Positions 17,509 to 24,775 of a stretch of 64,000 nucleotides of DNA are shown here, piece after piece. A program made the translations under genes and the position numbers. Under the pieces are notes generated by a model that saw only the letters and a list, made by a program, of their open reading frames with translations, made no database searches and was not told the origin of the DNA. This DNA is from Acidobacteriota bacterium (GTDB lineage: Bacteria; Acidobacteriota; Terriglobia; Terriglobales; Acidobacteriaceae): NCBI GenBank assembly GCA_021846985.1, contig JAJZVX010000017.1, positions 17,610-81,609 on the forward strand. Reading direction: 5' to 3'. Each line of letters starts with the position of its first letter. The first letter of the stretch is position 1.

Positions 17509-18348
17509 TTATGGCATCCGCGCCGCCAGCGCCGCGGCCTCTGCAACCGCCTGGCCGGCATCCGGCATGTCGGCATAGCCGCCCAGGTAAGTTCCCTTGC
17601 GAAACATGCACACTCCGTGCAGGTACTTATCGTTGACCTGGAAGGCCTCTTCGGCGGCGTGGGCATCCGTGGCTTCGGCGAACTTGGCGCGCAGTTGCTT
17701 GAGAATCGCTGCTGCCGCCTGCGGCGACGGCTCTTTGACGATGAACGCCTGTCCCTGTTTGTAGCGGGCCACGTAGCCGCGCTTCAGCAGCCGCATGCCC
17801 AGGACGCTCTCCGGGATGAGCCCCGCCGAGGTCAAGTTTTCCTGAGGGAACCAGCTCAGGGTCTCGGGAGTTGTGGTGCGACCCTGGAGAAGTCCGGCGA
17901 TTCGGGTTACCATGCTCTGCAACACGGCGCTGTCGTCGGCGGAGGGGTTGGTCATCACCTGGGTGATTTCGACGTAATACACGCCCTTGACCAGCAGGGC
18001 GCTCTGCGTGAGCACCTGGGCGCCCATGCCGATTTGTTCGAGGGGCTTGCTGGAGTCGCGATTGGCCGTCAGCATGCCGTAGGCTGCGTCCGGATCGGTC
18101 ATCTGCGAAACGTCGATGGCCATGGTGTTGGCGCCCGACTTGCAGTCGATGCCCACCATGCGCACAAAGCCGTATCCCAGGTAGCCCTCGGCCGCGCCGT
18201 CTTTATAGTCGAAGAGCGTGTCGGGCGTGTATTGCCGCTTCGCGCCGGTCTGTTTCCAGCCCGGCGCGAAGCCGCAGTTCAGATACTCCTGTGCGCGCGC
18301 CGTTCCAGCGGCGGCCAGGACGGCGAGCAGTAGATAAGCGGCTCTCAT
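17509..18348 (-). CDS. Secreted protein of unknown function (DUF6599-like)
   Basis: A 279-residue exported protein: a signal peptide (LLLAVLAAAGTARA) precedes a globular domain with YGMLTANRDSS, QTLVVY-like strands absent but GVYYVEITQV and LVKGVYY present, and a Lys/Glu-rich C-terminus. It resembles acidobacterial proteins annotated DUF6599, an assignment made from memory. Its ATG overlaps the stop of the upstream aldo/keto reductase by four bases (ATGA), so the pair is translationally coupled, suggesting a shared extracytoplasmic process. Function unknown. Confidence 0.72.
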   Translation of the reverse strand: MRAAYLLLAVLAAAGTARAQEYLNCGFAPGWKQTGAKRQYTPDTLFDYKDGAAEGYLGYGFVRMVGIDCKSGANTMAIDVSQMTDPDAAYGMLTANRDSSKPLEQIGMGAQVLTQSALLVKGVYYVEITQVMTNPSADDSAVLQSMVTRIAGLLQGRTTTPETLSWFPQENLTSAGLIPESVLGMRLLKRGYVARYKQGQAFIVKEPSPQAAAAILKQLRAKFAEATDAHAAEEAFQVNDKYLHGVCMFRKGTYLGGYADMPDAGQAVAEAAALAARMP

Positions 18349-19541
18349 GCGAACAACTCCTGCGCGCGCGCGACGCGCTCGGACACCTTCACCCCGTACG
18401 GACAGTTGACCGTGCAGGAGTCGCAGTCGCCGCAGCTTGCCGCGCGATGTTCCGGGGCCAGTTGCTGGTACCGCTCCCGTCCCAGCGCGAACTGGCGGTA
18501 GCCATCCGCATAAGTAAGGATGCGCAGCACGTCGGCCACGGGCAGCCCCTGCTGGCAGGTTCCGTCGCACTGGCCGCACATCCGGCAGTAGAGCGGTTTG
18601 ATCGTCTCCAGGTGCGCCTCCAGCACCTTCTGGTCGCCGTGGGCGAAGGGCTCGGCCATGGCGCGCAGGTTTTCTTCCAGTTGATCCATGTCGGTCATGC
18701 CCGGGATGGTGGTAGCGATCTGAGGTTTTTTGAGAACCCATTTGAGGGCGGCCAGCATGGCGCCGTCGCGCTTCATTTTGGCGAAGAGCGGGTCGCTGGG
18801 CCGGATGCTTTTGAAACCGCCGGCCATGACTTTCATGCCGACAATGCCGATGCCGGCGTTGGCGGCTGCGTCGATGGCCTGATCCATGCCGGGATCCATG
18901 GTGAAGTTATAGGCGGTGAGGACGACGTCAAAGACGCCACTCTTTGCCATCCATGGGAGCAACTGTTGCTGGCCGCCATGGGTGCTGACGCCGGCAAAGC
19001 GGATCTTGCCCTCCTTTTTGGCCTGCTGCTGCACCTCGATCATCTCGCTGGTGACCTGCTCGGGTTTGTCTTTGGCGTGCAGGTACCAAATATCGACGTA
19101 ATCGGTCTTGAGTTCGCGGAGGCTGGTCTCCAGGTGCTCCTGCATTCCTTTTTTGTCGGAGGCTTCGGTTTTGGTGGACAGGACGATGTCTTTCCGGCGC
19201 GTTCCCAGGGCCGCACCCACCATGCGCTCGTTGTTGCCGTGCTGATAGTTTCGCGCGGTGTCAAAGTAGTTGATGCCCGCATCCAGGGCGCGCTCAATGA
19301 CGCTGGGGTCCGAAGTGATCATGCAGCCGAAGCCCAGCGTAGTTACCTTCAGGCCGGTCTTGCCCAGGGTCCGGTATTGGAGCTTGGCGGGTCCGCCGGA
19401 AAGCGTGTTCGATGCCTCTCCATCCGGGTGTGGCAGGCCCACGCTGGGACTGGCGAACCCCAGCCGCGCACCGGCTCCCACCACGGGCAGCATCAACCCG
19501 GCCGATAGAAAAGAACGTCGGGACGTGCCATTGGACTTCAT
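18345..19541 (-). CDS. Tat-exported aldo/keto reductase with C-terminal 4Fe-4S motif (second in operon)
   Basis: A 398-residue oxidoreductase. It begins with a twin-arginine signal (SRRSFLSAGLMLPVVGAG). The aldo/keto reductase barrel has GINYFDTARNYQHG (catalytic Asp/Tyr region) and the STKTEASDKKG lysine region. The C-terminus has CRMCGQCDGTCQQG and CGDCDSCTVNCPYGV cysteine clusters for iron-sulfur binding. A Tat signal implies export folded with cofactor. ATG 19541 has GGAGGAAACGAG upstream; a longer frame adds 25 residues without a ribosome site. It follows a close paralogue by 67 bp. Confidence 0.87.
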   Translation of the reverse strand: MKSNGTSRRSFLSAGLMLPVVGAGARLGFASPSVGLPHPDGEASNTLSGGPAKLQYRTLGKTGLKVTTLGFGCMITSDPSVIERALDAGINYFDTARNYQHGNNERMVGAALGTRRKDIVLSTKTEASDKKGMQEHLETSLRELKTDYVDIWYLHAKDKPEQVTSEMIEVQQQAKKEGKIRFAGVSTHGGQQQLLPWMAKSGVFDVVLTAYNFTMDPGMDQAIDAAANAGIGIVGMKVMAGGFKSIRPSDPLFAKMKRDGAMLAALKWVLKKPQIATTIPGMTDMDQLEENLRAMAEPFAHGDQKVLEAHLETIKPLYCRMCGQCDGTCQQGLPVADVLRILTYADGYRQFALGRERYQQLAPEHRAASCGDCDSCTVNCPYGVKVSERVARAQELFA

Positions 19542-19608
19542 CTCGTTTCCTCCCCAGAACGATGTATGGTTGAATTTCCCCGCGCACGGCTGCTTTTGCG
19601 CGCGACCT

Positions 19609-20799
19609 TCATGCAAATAGTTCTTGTGCGCGCGTCATCCGCTCCGCCACCCGCACCCCGTGCGGGCACTGCACCGTACACCCGGCGCAGTTGCCGCAGC
19701 GCACGGTCTGGTGTTCCGGCGCCAGTTGCCTGAAGCTTTCCCGCGCCATGGCAAACTGTCTGTAGCCGTCGGCGTAGGTGAGGATGCGCAGCACGTCGGC
19801 CACGGGCAGTCCCTGTTGGCAGGCGCCTTCGCACGTGCCGCACATCCGGCAATAGATGGGCGCGATCGCATCGAGGTGCGCGGTCAGGATTTTTTCGTCG
19901 CCCGGCGAGAAGCGCTCGGTCATGGCGCGGAGGTTTTCGTCGAGCTGATCCATGTCCAGAATGCCCGGCACCGTGGTGGCCACATGGGGGCGGCTCACCG
20001 CCCACTTGAGCGCCGCCAGTTGCGTGCCCTCCTGCTTGAACCTTGCATAGAGGGGATCGCTGGGCTTCAGGGCGCGGAATCCGCCCGCCATCACCTTCAT
20101 CGCCACAATCCCTATGCCCGCCTTGGCGGCCGTGGCGATGGCTTCATCCATGCGGGGGTCCATGGCGAAGTTGTAGCCTGTCAGCACGACATCGAAGAAT
20201 CCGTTCTTAGCCATCCACGGCAGCATCTGCTGCTGGTTGGCATGCATGCTCAGGCCGGAAAAACGCACTTTGCCCTGTTGCCTGGCGATCTGCTGCGCCT
20301 CGATCATCTCCTCCGTCACTTTATCGGGCGAGGGCTTGTCGTGGTAATACCAGATGTCAATGTAATCAGTCCTCAGCTCACGCAGGCTGGTTTCGAGATC
20401 CTTCAGCGCCAATTCTTTTGTAGACGCCAGCGACTTGGTGGAAAGCACAATCTCTTTGCGTTTGCTTTTCAGCGCTATGCCCACCATGCGTTCGTTGTTT
20501 CCCTGCAGATAAGCGCGCGCCGTGTCGAAGTAATTGATGCCGAGGTCGGCGGCTCGCTCGATCACGCTGGCGTCTCCAGTGTAGCCGCAGCCGAAGCCAA
20601 CCGGCGTTACCTTCAACCCCGTGCGTCCGAGCACGCGCATCTCCAGTTTGTCCGTTGAGCTGGGCGTCTCTTCCATGCTCGCTCCGGGCAGCCGCATGGT
20701 TCCCGCGCCGGCGCTTGCAAATCCCATGCGCGCGCCCACCACGGGCAACATCAATCCCGCCGACAAAAACGCACGGCGCGACGTTCTGCTTGGCTTCAT
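19609..20799 (-). CDS. Tat-exported aldo/keto reductase with C-terminal 4Fe-4S motif (first in operon)
   Basis: A 396-residue paralogue of the next gene, first of a three-gene minus-strand unit. It has a Tat signal (SRRAFLSAGLMLPVVGA), the barrel motif GINYFDTARAYLQGNNERM, the lysine segment LSTKSLASTK, and C-terminal cysteine clusters CRMCGTCEGACQQG and CGNCAGCTVQCPHG. ATG 20799 follows GAGGTGAACCG. Substrate unknown; Fe-S aldo/keto reductases exported by Tat are often annotated only as oxidoreductases. Coupling with the downstream secreted protein suggests periplasmic redox chemistry. Confidence 0.87.
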   Translation of the reverse strand: MKPSRTSRRAFLSAGLMLPVVGARMGFASAGAGTMRLPGASMEETPSSTDKLEMRVLGRTGLKVTPVGFGCGYTGDASVIERAADLGINYFDTARAYLQGNNERMVGIALKSKRKEIVLSTKSLASTKELALKDLETSLRELRTDYIDIWYYHDKPSPDKVTEEMIEAQQIARQQGKVRFSGLSMHANQQQMLPWMAKNGFFDVVLTGYNFAMDPRMDEAIATAAKAGIGIVAMKVMAGGFRALKPSDPLYARFKQEGTQLAALKWAVSRPHVATTVPGILDMDQLDENLRAMTERFSPGDEKILTAHLDAIAPIYCRMCGTCEGACQQGLPVADVLRILTYADGYRQFAMARESFRQLAPEHQTVRCGNCAGCTVQCPHGVRVAERMTRAQELFA

Positions 20800-21072
20800 C
20801 GGTTCACCTCGAGGGACTGGACAAATCATCGTACCTCACCAATCAATCCCTTGAGAAGCGCCTGGTTTTTCCGGTTGAATCTTCGCGCGCGCTCTAACCG
20901 GGATGCTTTGTGAAGACAGGGAGAGCCGGGTTGCCGGGCAGTTTTGCGTTTAGCAAATCGGAGAGCGGCGCGGCCGCCGTCATCCGCAGACGGGCAGGAA
21001 AGCCGCTCCGTCCGCCAGCGGTTCTGTTATTTCTTCTGTTGTTCTGTTTGATGGATGGGCGCCGCCCCCGCG

Positions 21073-22338
21073 TCAATCGCAGACCAGCGTGTCCTCGGGA
21101 AAAGCTTCGGGCTCATCGGCTGCGTTTGCTGCGTGCGGATCGTCCGTGGGTTCGCCAAGGAAGAACTCGTCCACTACGGCCAGCACCTCGGCTCCGGTTT
21201 TCTGCTGGTAGATGGCTCTCCGCAGCTTTGCGCCGCCCGGAACCCCATGCGTAAACCAGGTAGCGAACTGCTTCATCTTGCCTGCGGTTTCGCCCATGCG
21301 CGCGTCGCGCGGCAGATCTCTGGTGGCCTCCGCCTCATCGAGCAACATTTTGAAGTAAGTCCGGATCATCCGGTAGCGATCTTCCACGGACGGCTGCTCG
21401 TAGCTGCCAGTTGCCGTGTACTGGGCAATCTGGCGGAAGATCCACGGGTTTGCGGGAGCCGTCCGCCCGATCATCACGGCGTCGCAGCCCGTCTCGGCCA
21501 CCATAGCCGCGGCGGCCTCCGGGGTGTGAACATCTCCATTGCCGATCACGGGAATCCGGACCGCGTTTTTGACGCGTGCAATCCACTCCCACTGCGCCTG
21601 GCCGGTGTAGCCCTGTTCCCGCGTCCGCGCGTGCAGCGCCACGGCGTCGAGCCCCTCGGCCTCGGCCATTCGCGCCAGTTCGACGCACACAATCTCCTGC
21701 TCGTTCCATCCCATCCGGAACTTTGCGGTGAAGGGAATCTTCACGGCCTTGCGAACGGCGCGGAAGATCTCTCCGATCCGGGGCAAATCGCGCAGCAGTC
21801 CCGATCCGCCGTTCGAACCCACCACCCGTTTCGCCGGGCAGCCGAGGTTCAGATCCACCAGATCGAAGCCGGTTTCTTCGACGATGCGCGCGGCCTCGGC
21901 CAGCGTCTCCGCGTGGGCCCCAAAGAGCTGTGCGCCGATGGGGTGTTCGTCGTCGTAGAAGGAGAGGTAGCGCCGCCGCTTGGTCTCGCGCATCCGCGCC
22001 AGTCCGTCCGCCGAGGTGAACTCCGTCATCAGCAGCCCGCAGCCGGACTCTCCATTGCTGATGGCCGCCTCAACTTCCGCTGCGCCGCATTCCTGATCCC
22101 TGACTCCTGAAACCCGATCTCTGCTCTCTGCTCTCTGCTCTCTGCTAAACAGGCTCGCATGCCGGATAAACCGCCGGAAGACCGTGTCCGTTACCCCCGC
22201 CATGGGCGCCAGCACCGTCGCCGGCCGCACTGCCACCGCGCCCAGCCGCACCTCCGCCGGAACCCGCGCCGCAGCGGGCATCACATGCTCCCGCGGATTA
22301 TCCCAGCCTTTTTTCACCGTGAATCCTCTGCGCGGCAT
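21073..22338 (-). CDS. dusB: tRNA-dihydrouridine synthase DusB with repeat-encoded insertion
   Basis: A flavin enzyme that reduces uridine to dihydrouridine in the tRNA D-loop. FMN-barrel motifs are present: APMAGVTDTVFRRF, MTEFTSADGL, DLNLGCPAKRVVGSNGGSGL with the catalytic Cys, and IPVIGNGDVHTPE. Between VFRRFIR and GCGLLMTEF lies an insertion of about 38 residues (SREQRAESRDRVSG onward) partly encoded by a 7-bp tandem repeat. The start at 22338 is uncertain; ATG 22281 keeps all motifs. It starts 11 bp after the HEPN/nuclease-like pair on the same strand and may be co-transcribed with it. Confidence 0.9.
   Translation of the reverse strand: MPRRGFTVKKGWDNPREHVMPAAARVPAEVRLGAVAVRPATVLAPMAGVTDTVFRRFIRHASLFSREQRAESRDRVSGVRDQECGAAEVEAAISNGESGCGLLMTEFTSADGLARMRETKRRRYLSFYDDEHPIGAQLFGAHAETLAEAARIVEETGFDLVDLNLGCPAKRVVGSNGGSGLLRDLPRIGEIFRAVRKAVKIPFTAKFRMGWNEQEIVCVELARMAEAEGLDAVALHARTREQGYTGQAQWEWIARVKNAVRIPVIGNGDVHTPEAAAAMVAETGCDAVMIGRTAPANPWIFRQIAQYTATGSYEQPSVEDRYRMIRTYFKMLLDEAEATRDLPRDARMGETAGKMKQFATWFTHGVPGGAKLRRAIYQQKTGAEVLAVVDEFFLGEPTDDPHAANAADEPEAFPEDTLVCD
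22119..22146. repeat. Four perfect tandem copies of a 7-bp unit inside dusB
   Basis: CTCTGCT repeats four times (AGCAGAG on the coding strand). Seven is not a multiple of three, so gain or loss of one unit would shift the dusB frame. Adjacent sequence (22091-22110) has further low-complexity TCCTGATCC/GACTCCTGA phrases. Confidence 0.9.
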
Positions 22339-22349
22339 AAACGGCAGAC

Positions 22350-22889
22350 CTAGATTGCCACTTCGATGTCAGGGCGGCTCTTCGCCAACAGCCTGGTTTC
22401 GATTGCCTTCAGCTTTGCCGGATCCATGCGAAAACGCTCGGGGGCAAGGGAGATCGCGGCAACAGGCGATGCGGCGCCCTTTTCAGCCATTGTGACAATT
22501 CCAAGTCGTCCAATGCCATCCTCGGCGTATAAACCGAGATTTGAGAGCTCTCCATGCAACATCTCGAAGTTCTCGACTGAAACCGCCAGGTAACGAAAAT
22601 GGGCCGACATAGACATTAGCTGGCGGTGCGCGCTTCTGATGATCTCCAGCCGCCGTGCAACCGGTCCGAGCATGCGCTTTTCCTCAAAGAGATCAATCTC
22701 AACCGCGTGCAGATCCCCAGCCCCGCCGCGATCTACAGCCAATACATCCGCGCGGAGCAAAGAGGCAGGCGGCTCCAAATGGATATGGGGCACCGACAGC
22801 GTTCGCCGCAACAGTTCCGCGACCGCATTGATGGCGCGACCCTCCCGCTGGCGTGGCGTCAGCTTCAAGCTCTCTTCCTTTACGGTCAT
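22350..22889 (-). CDS. Unknown protein with PD-(D/E)xK nuclease-like pattern
   Basis: A 179-residue protein with no clear named family. The order of predicted elements resembles restriction-endonuclease-like folds: an N-terminal helix, RADVLAVDRGGAGDLHAVEI (Asp48, Glu64 and Asp66, where nucleases usually have ExK), a helix ending HRQLMSMSAHFRYLAV, then GIGRLGIVTM. The third active-site residue is thus Asp, with Lys71 nearby, so activity is uncertain. ATG 22889 overlaps the stop of the HEPN-like gene by four bases. A toxin-antitoxin or defence role is possible but is inference. Confidence 0.5.
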   Translation of the reverse strand: MTVKEESLKLTPRQREGRAINAVAELLRRTLSVPHIHLEPPASLLRADVLAVDRGGAGDLHAVEIDLFEEKRMLGPVARRLEIIRSAHRQLMSMSAHFRYLAVSVENFEMLHGELSNLGLYAEDGIGRLGIVTMAEKGAASPVAAISLAPERFRMDPAKLKAIETRLLAKSRPDIEVAI

Positions 22890-23296
22890 GACAGCCACCC
22901 TCCTTCCCGTCTTTGCAGAATCCGCTCTGCCCATACCTGAAATCGTTCGGCAGTGATGCAAAGCGCCTCGACCCTTTCCTCATCGACTCGCTTTTCGCCG
23001 TAGGAAATATCTGTCTTCGCGCTTACCCGACTTTGAAGGTGCATAACGCCGCGCTGATCGATCTTTGCTTTCGTGCACGTACGTTTCAACGCGGTCACGG
23101 CTTCCCGGTGAATCTCACCGCGCGGCCGGGAACCACTGAGTCCTATCAAGACGGCATCGCTGTAAGAAATCGCGCTATGCGCGGCCAGCAACGCCGCGGC
23201 GGAGGCATATGCAGGCAAGTCATCCCGGCGGAGCTTCATCGCGTGGGCAAGCTGCGTAGCCCGGCGATGGTAAGCAGTGAAACTTGCCTCGACCAT
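22886..23296 (-). CDS. HEPN-like domain protein
   Basis: A 136-residue, all-helical protein. ALLAAHSAISYSDAVLIGL followed by HREAVTALKRTC and a C-terminal RVEALCITAERFQVWAERIL resembles HEPN domains, which in known members are RNases or nucleotidyltransferase partners. The HEPN RxxxxH signature is not obvious, so catalysis is doubtful. The stop overlaps the start of the nuclease-like gene. Its start lies 25 bp after the rpmE terminator, with only weak ribosome-site sequence (GGTGGTGC), so low-level read-through may drive it. Confidence 0.6.
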   Translation of the reverse strand: MVEASFTAYHRRATQLAHAMKLRRDDLPAYASAAALLAAHSAISYSDAVLIGLSGSRPRGEIHREAVTALKRTCTKAKIDQRGVMHLQSRVSAKTDISYGEKRVDEERVEALCITAERFQVWAERILQRREGGWLS

Positions 23297-23317
23297 GCAC
23301 CACCATCATCGCATGTG

Positions 23318-23344
23318 AAAGGGCCTCCGCCGTGGCGGAGGCCC
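23318..23344 (-). terminator. Intrinsic terminator downstream of rpmE
   Basis: GGGCCTCCGC and GCGGAGGCCC form a 10-bp stem with a 4-base loop, followed on the minus strand by only three T residues. It lies 28 bp after the rpmE stop. The short T-tract suggests partial read-through into the HEPN-like gene. Confidence 0.75.
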
Positions 23345-23371
23345 AATCCATCCTTGCTCCTCGGCCGCCTC

Positions 23372-23596
23372 TTATTTGGCCGTTGCCTCGCCCGCCTTGG
23401 CATACTTCCGGCGGAACCGCTCCACGCGCCCGGCCGTATCCACAAGCCTCTGTTTGCCCGTGAAGAACGGGTGGCAGCTCGAGCAGATTTCCACGTGGAT
23501 GTCGCCCTTGTGGGTCGATCTCGTCTCAAAATTGTGTCCGCAGGCGCAAAGCACCCGCACGACGGCATAGTTGGGATGAATCTTTTCCTTCGGCAT
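23372..23596 (-). CDS. rpmE: 50S ribosomal protein L31
   Basis: A 74-residue large-subunit protein. It has the usual start KEKIHPNY and the zinc-ribbon cysteines CACG and [17 protein letters not shown], so it is the zinc-binding form. The segment ending [10 protein letters not shown] is the conserved C-terminus. A strong promoter and a terminator bracket it. Confidence 0.97.
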   Translation of the reverse strand: MPKEKIHPNYAVVRVLCACGHNFETRSTHKGDIHVEICSSCHPFFTGKQRLVDTAGRVERFRRKYAKAGEATAK

Positions 23597-23634
23597 TTTC
23601 TCTGGGCAAACCTTTCCTGCAAGCTTCCACGTCT

Positions 23635-23663
23635 ATTGTACGGAGATTCCTACCCGCACGCAA
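23635..23663 (-). promoter_or_regulatory. Sigma-70-type promoter of rpmE
   Basis: On the minus strand TTGCGT and TACAAT are separated by exactly 17 bases. Transcription would begin near 23628, about 30 bases before the rpmE start. Confidence 0.65.
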
Positions 23664-23816
23664 CGCGCCGCCGCCGCGGCCGCTTCCCAAGAAACTGGGG
23701 GAAAACGCGAATAGCGGCTGCGCGCCCGGCCCATCTTCAGGCAAGACGGGCGCATTCGCCCCAAAAACTGGCGGCCACGCACGTTTTCAGGCCGGCGCCT
23801 TCTTGTTCCCTTGTTC

Positions 23817-24608
23817 CTACTCCCCGCCTTGCAACGCCTTCTCGATTCCCGCCTCCGCCAGCGGCGCCATCACCGCATACCCGGCGGCGTTCGGATGCAC
23901 CCCGTCCTTGCTGAGGCGCGCCGGCAGCCCGCCGCGCTCGTCCTTCATGGCCGAGTGGTAATCCACATACACATAGTCCTTCTGCGCCGCATACTCCTTG
24001 ATCCACTGGTTCAGCGCCACGATCTTCTCCGCCGGTTCCTGTTCCGGATGCCAGGGAAAATCGAAGGCTGGCGTCACCGAGCACAGCACCACCTTGATAT
24101 GGTGGGCCGTCGCCAGGTCCGCCATGGACGCCAGGTTATCTTCAGTCTCTTTCAGCGTCATCGGCCCGGTATTGCCCGCAATGTCGTTGGTTCCTGCCAG
24201 AATCACCACCACCTTTGGCTCCAGCTCGATCACGTCCTGCCGGAACCGCAGCAGCATCTGCGGCGAGGTCTGCCCGCTGATTCCCCGGTTCACATACGGC
24301 TTGCCTGGAAACGATTCCTCCAGTTTCCACCCCTCGGTAATCGAATCGCCCATGAAGACCACCCGGTCTTCGCCCGCCGCCGGCGCGCCCAGCATCTCGT
24401 CCGCCTGCTTGAACCGCCCCAGCCACGGCCAGTCGTTTTTCATCTGCTCCTCGTGCGCGTTTTGCCACGCCGCAATCTGCGCCGTGCTGGGCGCAGGCGC
24501 CTTGGTTGCCGCTGTGCTCCCGGACTGCTGGGCCGCCGCTCCCAGCGGAACCAACACCACACCCATCGCCGCCGCCACCCAAGCGGCATAAAAGCTCCCT
24601 CGGCTCAT
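23817..24608 (-). CDS. Secreted SGNH/GDSL hydrolase
   Basis: A 263-residue exported esterase or acetylhydrolase. A signal peptide (AAWVAAAMGVVLVPLGAAAQ) precedes the SGNH blocks: GDSITEGW (Ser), GISGQT (Gly), GTNDIAG (Asn) and DGVHPNAAGY (Asp/His). It resembles PAF-acetylhydrolase-beta-like enzymes that remove acetyl groups from sugars or lipids. ATG 24608 follows GGGAGAGGTTCGG; an upstream frame adds 16 residues. A role in polysaccharide deacetylation is plausible given the nearby glycosidases, but is inference. Confidence 0.88.
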   Translation of the reverse strand: MSRGSFYAAWVAAAMGVVLVPLGAAAQQSGSTAATKAPAPSTAQIAAWQNAHEEQMKNDWPWLGRFKQADEMLGAPAAGEDRVVFMGDSITEGWKLEESFPGKPYVNRGISGQTSPQMLLRFRQDVIELEPKVVVILAGTNDIAGNTGPMTLKETEDNLASMADLATAHHIKVVLCSVTPAFDFPWHPEQEPAEKIVALNQWIKEYAAQKDYVYVDYHSAMKDERGGLPARLSKDGVHPNAAGYAVMAPLAEAGIEKALQGGE

Positions 24609-24775
24609 CCGAACCTCTCCCATCCCTGTCTTTTTGGTGCAAAGAAGAAAGTGCATGGCAACATGCAGCCTCCTCGTGCCTCTTCATCTTATGCGAAAAC
24701 CTGTATCCGTTGTCCTCGCCGCAAAAAGCAGGCCCCGCCCGAAGGCGGGGCCTGGCAAAAGGCAAAGCGCGCCCG

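Noticed and set aside
22119..22146. CRISPR-like repeat
   Set aside because: The 7-bp units are contiguous with no spacers and lie inside dusB.
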